Below, piece by piece: positions 28,988 through 37,512 of a stretch of DNA of 64,000 nucleotides (position 1 is the first letter of the stretch; each line of letters opens with the position of its first letter). Origin of the DNA: Streptomyces ruber. GTDB lineage: Bacteria; Actinomycetota; Actinomycetes; Streptomycetales; Streptomycetaceae. The DNA is taken from the NCBI RefSeq assembly GCF_014648075.1, contig NZ_BMQK01000005.1:248001-312000 (forward strand). The letters run 5' to 3'. The notes under the pieces are model-generated. The model did not search any database. It saw only the letters and a program-made list of their open reading frames with translations, and was not told the origin of the DNA. The position numbers and the translations under genes were made by a program.

Positions 28988-29821
28988 ATGCGCAAGCCCG
29001 TCCTGCCCGCGGCGGCCGGCGTCCTGGCCCTCGGCCTCGCCCTGACCGCCTGCGGCTCGGGCGGGGACTCCGCCGGCTCCGGCGGCGCCGACGACACCCT
29101 GGTCGTCGGCGCCACCCCGGTCCCGGCCGGCGAGGTCCTCACGTACATCAAGGACGAACTCGCCGACGAGGCGGGCCTGAAGCTGGAGATCAAGGAGTTC
29201 ACGGACTACGTCCTGCCGAACACCGCGCTCCAGGAGGGCTCGCTCGACGCGAACCTGTACCAGCACGAGCCCTTCCTGAAGGACTTCAACGAATCCAAGG
29301 GCACCGACCTGGTCGCCGTCACACCGGTCTATCTGCCGCCCATGGGCGTCTACTCCAAGAAGGTCACCGATGTCTCGGAGCTCGCCGACGGGGCCACCGT
29401 CGCCGTGCCCAACGACACGACCAACGAGGGCCGCGCCCTGGACCTGCTCGCCGCCGAGGGTGTCATCACGCTCAAGGACGACGCCGGTGCCGACGCGTCC
29501 CCGGAGGACATCGCGGAGAACCCCAGGAAGCTCACGTTCAAGGAACTGGAGCCGGCCCAGCTGCCGCGCTCGCTCGACGACGTGGACGCCGCGGTCATCA
29601 ACAACAACTACGCCCAGGACGCGGGCCTCAGCCCCGCCGAGGACGCGATCCTGCTCGAGTCCGCCGAGGACAACCCGTACACCAACGTCCTCGCCGTCCA
29701 GCGCGGCGACGAGGACGACCCCCGGGTCGGGAAGCTCGTGGAACTGCTCCACTCCGCCGAGGTGAAGAAGTTCGTCGAGGACAAGTACAAGGGGTCGGTC
29801 CTGCCGGCCGCCGCCGGCTGA
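28988..29821 (+). CDS. metQ: MetQ-family (NlpA) substrate-binding lipoprotein, second copy
   Basis: A 277-aa lipoprotein, exactly the same length as the copy before it. The lipobox is ALTACGSG. It keeps the canonical pocket segment YQHEPFL, VPNDTTNEGRAL and RSLDDVDAAVINNNYA. It is thus the more likely classical methionine receptor of the MetNI transporter. The ATG at 28988 follows CGGAGGAGAG. The two copies look like a tandem duplication that has diverged widely, including the insert after the second conserved block. A strong terminator follows. Confidence 0.93.
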   Translation: MRKPVLPAAAGVLALGLALTACGSGGDSAGSGGADDTLVVGATPVPAGEVLTYIKDELADEAGLKLEIKEFTDYVLPNTALQEGSLDANLYQHEPFLKDFNESKGTDLVAVTPVYLPPMGVYSKKVTDVSELADGATVAVPNDTTNEGRALDLLAAEGVITLKDDAGADASPEDIAENPRKLTFKELEPAQLPRSLDDVDAAVINNNYAQDAGLSPAEDAILLESAEDNPYTNVLAVQRGDEDDPRVGKLVELLHSAEVKKFVEDKYKGSVLPAAAG

Positions 29822-29834
29822 CGCACCGCGCACC

Positions 29835-29870
29835 GCACCACGGGGTCCCCGCACCGGCGCCCCGTGGTGC
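29835..29870 (+). terminator. Terminator of the methionine-transport operon
   Basis: GCACCACGGGG (29835-29845) pairs perfectly with CCCCGTGGTGC (29860-29870) over 11 bp, 13 nt after the last metQ stop. Confidence 0.8.
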
Positions 29871-29964
29871 GTCGCGGTGCTTCCATGCTGCATGCTGGGC
29901 AGTTCAGCACGACCGGGCACGACCCAGCAGGACCCGACGGTTTCCGAAGGTTACGGAGCGGCGC

Positions 29965-30600
29965 ATGACTACCACCTTCCCCGACATCTCCCTCAGCACG
30001 GAGCGGTTGGTGCTGCGCCCCTTCCACGAGGACGACGTGCCCGCGCTCGCGGAGATGATGAACGACGAGCTGGTGGCCGCCTGGAGGGACGGGCCCGAAC
30101 CCTTCACCGAGGACACCGCCCGCACCTGGATCACCGAGATCGCGCCCGGCGAACGCACCGCGGGACACGGACTGCACCTCGCCGTCGCCGAGTTCCTGAC
30201 CCAGCGGCTGGTCGGCCTGGTCCGGCTGACCCGGACCGACTGGCAGGTGCGCGCCACGGAACTGTCGTACGTCGTCGCCCCCTGGGCGCGCGGCGAGGGC
30301 TACGCGGCCGAGGCGGCGCTCGCCCTCGCCCAGTGGCTCTTCCACGAGCAGAAGTTCGAACGCATCGAGCTGCGCACCGCCGCCGACAACACCGCCGCCC
30401 AGCAGGTCGCCCAGAAGATCGGCTGCATCAGCGAGGGCGTCCTGCGCAACGCCTGCATAGCGCGTACCCGGACCGACGAGGGCTGGGTCGACATCCGTAC
30501 CGACTACATCGTCTGGAGCCTGCTCCCCGAGGACCTCGAGGGCGTCAGCGAGGAACTGGCCGACACCGGCGGTTTCACGTCGTATCCGCACTGGAACTGA
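29965..30600 (+). CDS. GNAT-family acetyltransferase (RimJ/RimL-like)
   Basis: A 211-aa acetyltransferase. It begins with the RimJ-type LSTERLVLRPFHEDDVPALAEMM and has the acetyl-CoA region LSYVVAPWARGEGYAAEAALAL and IELRTAADNTAAQQVAQKIGCISEGVLRN. This branch acetylates N-termini of ribosomal proteins or small molecules; the target is unknown. The ATG at 29965 follows CGGAG. It stands alone between terminator and cobL. Confidence 0.92.
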   Translation: MTTTFPDISLSTERLVLRPFHEDDVPALAEMMNDELVAAWRDGPEPFTEDTARTWITEIAPGERTAGHGLHLAVAEFLTQRLVGLVRLTRTDWQVRATELSYVVAPWARGEGYAAEAALALAQWLFHEQKFERIELRTAADNTAAQQVAQKIGCISEGVLRNACIARTRTDEGWVDIRTDYIVWSLLPEDLEGVSEELADTGGFTSYPHWN

Positions 30601-30781
30601 GCCGTTCCGGCGACGCCCGACGCCCGCCCGCCGACGGCGTACCCCGAAGAAGCGGGTCCGGCTCACGACGTACGACCGGTGCGGCACCCTCCCGGTCTGA
30701 CCAGGTACCCTCACGGAGCCCGGGTCCGGGCACCCCCGACCCCGCCCGACCATCCGCACGCACCACTGGAGACTGACGACG

Positions 30782-32029
30782 ATGGCCGACCGGGTCACGG
30801 TGATCGGCTGGGACGGCTCGCCGCTGACCGCCGCGGCACGCTCCGCTCTGGGCGCCGCCACACTGGTGGCCGGGGCGGCCCACCACCTGGCGCTCACCGA
30901 GATACCGCCGACCGCCGAACGCATCCGGCTCGGCAGCGTCGCCCTCGCCGCCCGCCGCATCGCCGGCCACCGCGGCACCGCCGTCGTCCTCGCCGACGGG
31001 GACCCCGGCTTCTTCGGCGTCGTCCGCACCCTGCGCGCCCCCGAGTTCGGCCTGGAGGTCGAGGTCGTGCCCGGTGTCTCCGCCGTGGCCCAGGCCTTCG
31101 CGCGCGCGGGCATGCCCTGGGACGACGCCCAGGTGGTCGTCGCCCACCCCCGCACCCTGCGCCGCGCGGTGAACGTGTGCCGCGCCCACCACAAGGTCGC
31201 CGTGCTCACCGCGCCCGGCGCCGGACCCGCCGAACTGGGCCTGCTCCTCGACGGCGTCCACCGCACCTTCGTCATCTGCGAGGAACTCGGCACCGACCGC
31301 GAACGGGTCACCGTCGTCACCTCCGACAAGGCCGCCGACCACACCTGGCGCGACCCCAACGTGGTCATCGTCATCGGCGGTCCCGTCGCCCCGTCCGACG
31401 ACGGCGGCTGGATCGCCGGCCGCGACCCCGCCGCGGAGCCGCGCGGCTGGGCGCTGCCCGCCGGGACGTACGGCGGCGGCCTGGGCGAGGGGGAGGCCGA
31501 ACTGCTGCGCGCGGCCCAACTCGCGCGCCTGGGACCGCGCACCGGCGACCTCGTGTGGGACATCGGCTGCGGCAGCGGCGCCTTCGCCGCGGAGGCCGCG
31601 CGCTGCGGTGCCGCCGTCATCGCCGTCGACCACGACGCCGAGGCCTGCGCCCGTACGTCGGTCGCCGCCCGCTCCCTCGGCGTCCAGCTCCAGGTCGTGC
31701 ACGGCACCGCGCCGCACATCCTGGAGAACCTGCCCGAACCCGACGTGGTCCGGGTCGGGGGCGGGGGAGCGGCGGTCGTCTCCGCCGTCGCCGACCGCCG
31801 CCCGGAGCGCATCGTCACCCACGCCGCGACCCGCGACGCCGCCGAACTCATCGGCAGGGACCTGTCGGAGCACGGGTACGACGTCGGCTGTGCCCTCGTG
31901 CAGTCCGTCGAACTCGACACCCGGGCCTGGACGGAGAAGGAGCGGAGCGTCGCGTTCCTGCTGACCGGGCATCTGGAGCGGCGGGACGGGAGCGCCACCC
32001 GTGATCCGGCGGCCGTACCAGCGCGGTAG
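30782..32029 (+). CDS. cobL: Precorrin-6Y C5,15-methyltransferase (CbiE-CbiT fusion)
   Basis: A 415-aa bifunctional cobalamin enzyme. The N-terminal tetrapyrrole methylase (residues about 4-205) has VTVIGWDGSPLT, VLADGDPGFFGVVRTL and the VPGVSAVAQAFARAG segment. The C-terminal SAM methyltransferase/decarboxylase (residues about 225-400) has LVWDIGCGSGAFAAEAARC, the SAM-binding loop. It methylates C5 and C15 of precorrin-6 and removes the acetate carboxyl. The ATG at 30782 follows CTGGAG. Two further tetrapyrrole genes lie downstream. Confidence 0.94.
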   Translation: MADRVTVIGWDGSPLTAAARSALGAATLVAGAAHHLALTEIPPTAERIRLGSVALAARRIAGHRGTAVVLADGDPGFFGVVRTLRAPEFGLEVEVVPGVSAVAQAFARAGMPWDDAQVVVAHPRTLRRAVNVCRAHHKVAVLTAPGAGPAELGLLLDGVHRTFVICEELGTDRERVTVVTSDKAADHTWRDPNVVIVIGGPVAPSDDGGWIAGRDPAAEPRGWALPAGTYGGGLGEGEAELLRAAQLARLGPRTGDLVWDIGCGSGAFAAEAARCGAAVIAVDHDAEACARTSVAARSLGVQLQVVHGTAPHILENLPEPDVVRVGGGGAAVVSAVADRRPERIVTHAATRDAAELIGRDLSEHGYDVGCALVQSVELDTRAWTEKERSVAFLLTGHLERRDGSATRDPAAVPAR

Positions 32030-32361
32030 GCTGGCCGATCGTCGTACCGCATTTCGGCACCATCGTGCTTCCTGGGTCAATGTCCGGCCAATGTCCGGAA
32101 AGGTGTGCCCGTCGGTGCCGTGTGCGGTAGGGCGGTAACGGAGGACGCGCAACGTGGCGCAGTCCACAGCGGGCCGTCGCGGATCAAGCTGACGCGGCGG
32201 CGGAGCGACCGGGACAATGCCGTTCATTGGCTTTGTCGTCTGTGCGGACGGGTCGTTTCGTGCCGCTCGGCACGCACGCTCGTTCTTCATCACGGGGCGG
32301 TCGGTGCGCCGTTCCGGGCCAGCTGGACCGTAAGCACTAACCGATCGGCGAGGGGTTACGC
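32030..32361 (+). other. 332-nt intergenic region before the BluB-CobT gene
   Basis: No gene of convincing quality. AATGTCCGG occurs twice in tandem (32080-32098). A 16-codon ORF from 32080 to 32130 encodes three Cys, but it lacks any start signal. I looked for a cobalamin riboswitch core and did not see one. The promoter of the following gene must be here. Confidence 0.5.
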
Positions 32362-35300
32362 ATGACCGACACCGGCCAGGTCCCGGGCGAGGGACTGCCG
32401 GAGAGCGCAGGCATGGTGGAGCAGCCGGGCGTTCAAGCGCCGGGTGCGTACACCTACCTCTCCGAAGCCTCCGCCGAGGACGAAGAGCTGCTGCTGCCGG
32501 GCGCCCAGGGCGCCTGGGGCAACGAGGTGCCGCCGCCCGCTCCCGAGCCGGTCGTCCAGGTCGTGCACGAGCCGGGACCCCACGAGACGGACGGCCGGGA
32601 CAGCGGGGCGGTCGACCTGAGCGCCGTCCGTACCTCGGAGGCGCGCCCCCTCGCCCCCGAGACCGGCCCCTTCCGCGCGCCGGTCGCGACGCCCGTGCCG
32701 CAGCCGCCGGCCACCCGCCGCCCGCCCTACCTGGCCCCGCCGACCCCGGGCAGCGCCCCCAGCCCCGTCCGCTCCCTCGCCGACCGCGGCCCCGCCGGCG
32801 CCCCGACGCACCCCGCGGCCGTACGGCAGCCCGCGCAGCCCGTGAGCGGGCCCGAGTACCTCGACGTGCCCCGGCACGCGGAGAACGGACCGGGGGCGGC
32901 GCCCTGGGTCACGGTCCCGGCGGCTCAGGCTCCGGCCCCGGCCCCGGCACAGGTGGCGGCTCCGCCGGAGGCCGAGGTTCCGGCGAGTGCCGACGCGGTG
33001 CCGTCCGCCGGGGAGATGCCCGCCGAAGAGGTGCCCGTCGGGGAGATGTCCGCCGAAGAGGTGCCCGCCGAAGAGGTGCCCGCGGCGGAGCCGGTCGCTG
33101 AGGCCGCGGTTGCGGAAACGGTCGTTCCGCAGGACGCCGGACCGACCGGGCCCACCGAGCTCCAGGGGGAACCCACCGCACCCGCGGAGGACGCCGCGAT
33201 CCCGGACGCGGACGCGCAGGCGCCGCAGCCCGCGCAAGAGCCTCCGGCCGCCCGGGACATGGCGGACGAGCCGGCCGTCGGTCCGGACGCCGCCGGGGAA
33301 CAGGCGGCACCGGACACCCGGATCACGCAGGACGGTCACATCACCCAGGACATCCAGGAAGCCGTCACCGCACCGCAGCCGGCGCCCGCGGAGGGCGGCG
33401 CCCCCGCCGCACCCCTGCCGGACGCCGTGCCCCCGGCCCAGCCGCTGCCCGACGAGCAGCCGTTCCAGGCGGAACAACCGCTTCCCGAGCAGCCGCTCCC
33501 GGAACAGCCGCTTCCCGAACAGCCCGGTCCGGCACAGCCCTTGGACGCACAGGTTCCGGACGTACAGGCTGCCGACGCGCAGGCCACGGGCGCGCCCACC
33601 GCGACCGAAGCCGAGCAGCCGCCCACGGAGATCCCGGCCGGGCTCCAGCAGACGGAGACTCAGGAGCCGGAGGTCCAGGAGCCCGAGGTCCAGGAACCCG
33701 GGGTTCAGGACCCCGAGGCGCAGGGGCCGGAGGTCCAGGGCCCCGAGCCCGTGGCGTCCGCAGCCCCGGAGCCCGAGGCCGAAGAGCCCGAGGCGGCGCA
33801 GGAGCCCGAGTCCGTGGAGCCAATGGTTCAGGAGCCCGTAACTCAGGAGCCAGAGGCTCAGGAGCCGCAGTTCCAGGAGCCGCAGTTCCAGGAGTCAGAG
33901 GTGCAAGAGCCGGAGCCGCAGGGGCCGGAGATGCGAGCGGAGGTGCCCGCCCCCACGGTTGCCCACCCCACGGCACCCGTCCCGGCGGCCCCCACCGCCA
34001 CGGTCCCCGCTCCCCGTCTCCCCGAGGCACCGGCGGACCCGAACCCGGTTCGGGCCGCGGACACGGCCGCGGACGTGGCCCCGGACCCCGGCGTCGCGCA
34101 GAGCGCGGAGGACCTGGACACCAGGGCCGCCGACCAGGAGGACGAGCACAACCGGTACGACCAGCACCACGAGCAGGACCAGCAGGACCAGGAAGAGAGC
34201 ACGGCCGCTGTGACAGAAGCCCCGGAGCTCCAGCTCGCCGGCCCCGCCGCCCCCGGCTACGACGACGCCGAGCGCGAGGCCGTGCTGCGGGTGATGCGCG
34301 AGCGCCGGGACATCCGCAACGGCTTCCGCAACGACCCCATCCCGCACGAGGTGCTGCTCCGCGTCCTGGAGGCGGCCCACACGGCGCCGTCCGTGGGGCA
34401 CTCGCAGCCCTGGGACTTCGTCGTCATCCGCTCGGCCGAGACACGGCAGGCCGTGCACGAACTCGCCCGGCGCCAGCGCGAGGCGTACGCGAAGTCGCTG
34501 CCCAAGGGCCGTGCCAAGCAGTTCAGGGAACTGAAGATCGAGGCCATCCTCGACACCCCGGTCAACATCGTCGTCACCGCAGACCCCACCCGGGGCGGCC
34601 GCCACACCCTGGGCCGCCACACGCAGCCGCAGATGGCGCCGTACTCCTCCGCGCTCGCCGTGGAGAACCTCTGGCTCGCCGCCCGCGCCGAGGGCCTCGG
34701 CGTCGGCTGGGTCAGCTTCTTCGACGAGCGGGAGATGGTCCGCGTGCTCGGCCTGCCCGAGCACCTGGAGGTCGTCGCGTACCTGTGCGTCGGGTACGTC
34801 GACGAGTTCCCGGACGAGCCGGAGCTGATGCAGGCGGGCTGGTCCAAGCGCCGCCCGCTGTCCTGGGTCGTGCACGAGGAGACGTACGGCCGCCGCGCGC
34901 TGCCCGGCGAGGCGCCGCACGACCTGCTCGCCGAGACCGTCGCCGGGATCCGGCCGCTGGACGCCAAGGCGCTCGGCGAGGCCTGGGAGCGGCAGAAGCG
35001 CATGACGAAGCCCGCGGGCGCGCTCGGCATGCTGGAGATCATCTCCGCGCAGCTGTCCGGTCTGTCCCGCCAGTGCCCGCCGCCGATCCCGGAGCCCGCG
35101 GCCGTCGCGGTCTTCGCGGGCGACCACGGCGTGCACGCCCAGGGCGTCACCCCCTGGCCGCAGGAGGTCACCGCCCAGATGGTGGCCAACTTCCTCGGCG
35201 GGGGAGCGGTCTGCAACGCCTTCGCCACCCAGGTGGGCGCCGAGGTGTGCGTGGTCGACGTGGGTGTGGCCGCCGAGCTGCCCGCGACGCCGGGGCTGCT

Positions 35301-35973
35301 GCCCCGCAAGGTCCGCGCGGGCACGGCCGACATGACGACCGGCCCGGCGCTGACCCGCGAGGAGGTCAAGCAGGCCATCGAGGTCGGCATCGAGACCGCC
35401 CGCGACCTGGTGGCGGCGGGCAACAAGGCGCTGCTCACCGGTGAGATGGGCATCGCCAACACGACCGCGTCCGCCGCCCTGATCTCCGTCTTCACGGAGA
35501 CGGACCCCGCCGAGGTCACCGGCCGCGGCACGGGCATCAACGACGAGACGCTCGCCCGCAAGACCGAGGTGGTGCGCCGCGCCCTCGAACTCCACCAGCC
35601 CGACCCGGCCGACCCCATCGGCGTCCTCGCCGCGGTCGGCGGACTGGAGCACGCGGCGATGGTGGGCCTGCTGCTGGGCGGCGCGTCGCTGCGTACGCCG
35701 GTGATCCTGGACGGTGTCAGCGCGGGCGCCGCCGCCCTGGTGGCCCGCGCCATCGCCCCCGAGGTCCTGGCGGCCTGCATCGCGGGCCACCGCAGCGCGG
35801 AGCCGGGCCATGTGGCGGCCCTGAAGAAGCTGGGCCTGCGCCCCCTGGTCGACCTGGACCTGCGCCTCGGCGAGGGTACGGGTGCCCTCCTCGCCCTCCC
35901 GATGATCCAGAGCACGGCGCGGGCGATGCACGAGGTGGCGACGTTCGACTCGGCGGGCGTGACGGAGAAGTAG
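32362..35973 (+). CDS. cobT: BluB-CobT fusion with long disordered N-terminus
   Basis: A 1203-aa protein in three parts. Residues 1 to about 630 are low-complexity, rich in Pro, Glu, Gln and Ala, with short repeats such as EEVP, EQPLP and EVQEPEVQEPG. Residues about 633-850 are a BluB-like flavin destructase (RRDIRNGFRNDPIP, APSVGHSQPWDFVVI, PQMAPYSSALAVENLWLAARAEGLGVGWVSFFD), which makes 5,6-dimethylbenzimidazole from FMN. Residues about 856-1200 are CobT (MTKPAGALGMLE, GDHGVHAQGVTPWP, TGEMGIANTTASAAL, catalytic Glu in RLGEGTGALLALP), which attaches that base to ribose phosphate. Lower-ligand synthesis and activation are thus on one chain. The role of the N-terminus is unknown. Confidence 0.92.
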   Translation: MTDTGQVPGEGLPESAGMVEQPGVQAPGAYTYLSEASAEDEELLLPGAQGAWGNEVPPPAPEPVVQVVHEPGPHETDGRDSGAVDLSAVRTSEARPLAPETGPFRAPVATPVPQPPATRRPPYLAPPTPGSAPSPVRSLADRGPAGAPTHPAAVRQPAQPVSGPEYLDVPRHAENGPGAAPWVTVPAAQAPAPAPAQVAAPPEAEVPASADAVPSAGEMPAEEVPVGEMSAEEVPAEEVPAAEPVAEAAVAETVVPQDAGPTGPTELQGEPTAPAEDAAIPDADAQAPQPAQEPPAARDMADEPAVGPDAAGEQAAPDTRITQDGHITQDIQEAVTAPQPAPAEGGAPAAPLPDAVPPAQPLPDEQPFQAEQPLPEQPLPEQPLPEQPGPAQPLDAQVPDVQAADAQATGAPTATEAEQPPTEIPAGLQQTETQEPEVQEPEVQEPGVQDPEAQGPEVQGPEPVASAAPEPEAEEPEAAQEPESVEPMVQEPVTQEPEAQEPQFQEPQFQESEVQEPEPQGPEMRAEVPAPTVAHPTAPVPAAPTATVPAPRLPEAPADPNPVRAADTAADVAPDPGVAQSAEDLDTRAADQEDEHNRYDQHHEQDQQDQEESTAAVTEAPELQLAGPAAPGYDDAEREAVLRVMRERRDIRNGFRNDPIPHEVLLRVLEAAHTAPSVGHSQPWDFVVIRSAETRQAVHELARRQREAYAKSLPKGRAKQFRELKIEAILDTPVNIVVTADPTRGGRHTLGRHTQPQMAPYSSALAVENLWLAARAEGLGVGWVSFFDEREMVRVLGLPEHLEVVAYLCVGYVDEFPDEPELMQAGWSKRRPLSWVVHEETYGRRALPGEAPHDLLAETVAGIRPLDAKALGEAWERQKRMTKPAGALGMLEIISAQLSGLSRQCPPPIPEPAAVAVFAGDHGVHAQGVTPWPQEVTAQMVANFLGGGAVCNAFATQVGAEVCVVDVGVAAELPATPGLLPRKVRAGTADMTTGPALTREEVKQAIEVGIETARDLVAAGNKALLTGEMGIANTTASAALISVFTETDPAEVTGRGTGINDETLARKTEVVRRALELHQPDPADPIGVLAAVGGLEHAAMVGLLLGGASLRTPVILDGVSAGAAALVARAIAPEVLAACIAGHRSAEPGHVAALKKLGLRPLVDLDLRLGEGTGALLALPMIQSTARAMHEVATFDSAGVTEK

Positions 35974-35994
35974 GCCCGGCAGGGCCGTCCCCAC

Positions 35995-36032
35995 GGGGAC
36001 CGGGGGACCGGGGAAGCCGCCCCCCGGTCCCC
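35995..36032 (+). terminator. Terminator after the BluB-CobT gene
   Basis: A 12-bp perfect stem (35995-36006 with 36021-36032) of G-rich and C-rich arms around a 14-base loop, followed by CTCTAAAAT. It lies 22 nt after the stop. Confidence 0.75.
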
Positions 36033-36142
36033 GCCTCTAAAATGCGCACGTCAGGGGCGCTCCGACGCTGCAGCACCCGAAGCCGCGGCGCCCCGTGCCG
36101 CAGCACCCGTCCCGAAGAAGCCCCGCAGGAAGCCGTACGCCG

Positions 36143-37390
36143 ATGCCCATGGCCGAACACCCCGCCTACCCCGTAGGCCTCCGCCTCACCGGCCGCCGAG
36201 TGGTCGTCCTCGGCGGCGGCCAGGTCGCCCAGCGCCGCCTCCCGGCCCTGCTCGCGGCGGGCGCCGACATCCTCCTCGTGTCCCCCTCGGCCACCCCCTC
36301 GGTCGAGGCGATGGCGGACGCGGGCGAGATCATCTGGGAGCGGCGCCCCTACGCCGACGGCGACCTCGCCGAGGCCTGGTACGCCCTGATCGCCACCAGC
36401 GACCCCGACGCCAACGCCGCCGCCTCCGCCGAGGCCGACCGGCACCGTGTCTGGTGCGTGCGCTCCGACGACGCGGACGCCGCCACGGCCTGGACCCCGG
36501 CGACGGGCCACAGCGAGGGCGTCACGGTCGCCGTGCTCACCACCAGCGCGAGCGGCCGCGACCCGCGCCGTACCGCAGCCATCCGCGACGCCGTGGTGGA
36601 GGGCCTGCGCGACGGCACCCTCGTCGCCCCGCAGCACCGCACCCGCACGCCCGGTGTCGCCCTCGTCGGCGGCGGCCCCGGCGACCCGGACCTGATCACC
36701 GTGCGCGGCCGCCGGCTCCTGGCCGAGGCCGACGTCGTCATCGCCGACCGGCTCGGTCCGCGCGACCTGCTCGCCGAACTGCCGCCGCACGTCGAGGTGA
36801 TCGACGCGGCGAAGATCCCCTACGGCCGTTTCATGGCCCAGGAGGCCATCAACAACGCGCTGATCGAGCACGCGAAGCAGGGCAAGTCGGTGGTACGGCT
36901 GAAGGGCGGCGACCCGTTCGTCTTCGGCCGTGGCATGGAGGAGGCCCAGGCGCTCGCCGAGGCCGGCATCCCCTGCACGGTCGTCCCCGGCATCTCCAGC
37001 TCGATCTCGGTGCCGGGTGCGGCCGGCATCCCGGTCACCCACCGGGGCGTCGCCCACGAGTTCACCGTGGTCAGCGGGCATGTGGCGCCGGACGACGCGC
37101 GCTCCCTGGTCGACTGGCCGGCGCTGGCGAAGGCGCGCGGCACGCTGGTCGTCCTCATGGGCGTCGACAAGATCGGGCGCATCGCGGAGACACTGATCGC
37201 GCACGGCAGGCCCGCCGACACCCCGGTCGCGCTGGTCCAGGAGGGCACCACGGCCGCCCAGCGCCGCGTGGACGCCACCCTCGCCACGGTCGCCGAGACC
37301 GTGGTGGCCCAGGACGTGCGGCCGCCGGCGGTCATCGTCATCGGCGAGGTCGTGCGCGTGGGCCCGCAGTCCACCCCGGACCAGCCGTAG
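36143..37390 (+). CDS. cobA: CysG-like siroheme synthase / uroporphyrinogen-III C-methyltransferase
   Basis: A 415-aa protein. The N-terminal about 165 residues are a Met8/CysG-type NAD-binding precorrin-2 dehydrogenase (VVVLGGGQVAQRRLPALLAAGADILLVSP). The rest is the uroporphyrinogen-III methylase: GVALVGGGPGDPDLITVRG, ADVVIADRLG, VVRLKGGDPFVFGRG, PCTVVPGISSSISVPGAAGIPVTHRG. It makes precorrin-2 for both siroheme and cobalamin. The N-terminal part is a little shorter than in enteric CysG, so ferrochelatase activity is unsure. ATG 36143 follows AGGA; ATG 36149 is also possible. Confidence 0.93.
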   Translation: MPMAEHPAYPVGLRLTGRRVVVLGGGQVAQRRLPALLAAGADILLVSPSATPSVEAMADAGEIIWERRPYADGDLAEAWYALIATSDPDANAAASAEADRHRVWCVRSDDADAATAWTPATGHSEGVTVAVLTTSASGRDPRRTAAIRDAVVEGLRDGTLVAPQHRTRTPGVALVGGGPGDPDLITVRGRRLLAEADVVIADRLGPRDLLAELPPHVEVIDAAKIPYGRFMAQEAINNALIEHAKQGKSVVRLKGGDPFVFGRGMEEAQALAEAGIPCTVVPGISSSISVPGAAGIPVTHRGVAHEFTVVSGHVAPDDARSLVDWPALAKARGTLVVLMGVDKIGRIAETLIAHGRPADTPVALVQEGTTAAQRRVDATLATVAETVVAQDVRPPAVIVIGEVVRVGPQSTPDQP

Positions 37391-37410
37391 GAACCGGACA
37401 CCGGACACAT

Positions 37411-37495
37411 CACCCGCATCCGCACCCGCACCCCGCACCCCGCACCCCGCATCCGCACCCGCACCCCGCATCCGCACCCGCACCCCGCACCCAGG
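37411..37495 (+). repeat. 19-bp tandem repeat between cobA and the RNA methyltransferase
   Basis: CATCCGCACCCGCACCCCG occurs at 37417-37435, 37450-37468 and 37469-37487, with two CACCCCG half units between the first and second. It fills most of the 122-nt intergenic space. It likely varies in copy number between strains. It sits 20-100 nt before the next start and might affect its expression. Confidence 0.85.
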
Positions 37496-37512
37496 ACGAG
37501 GCACCAGCGATC

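Noticed and set aside
32080..32130. A 16-codon ORF with three Cys codons before the BluB-CobT gene, as a second leader peptide
   Set aside because: No promoter or ribosome site is tied to it, Cys codons are scattered rather than clustered at the end, and the downstream gene has no sulfur link. It is too short to separate from chance.
32030..32361. Cobalamin riboswitch before the BluB-CobT gene
   Set aside because: No recognisable B12-box or the usual long conserved core is visible.
37411..37495. CRISPR array
   Set aside because: The repeats are contiguous 19-bp tandem units with no unique spacers. The same applies to the arrays at 41807 and 48269, and no cas genes are present.
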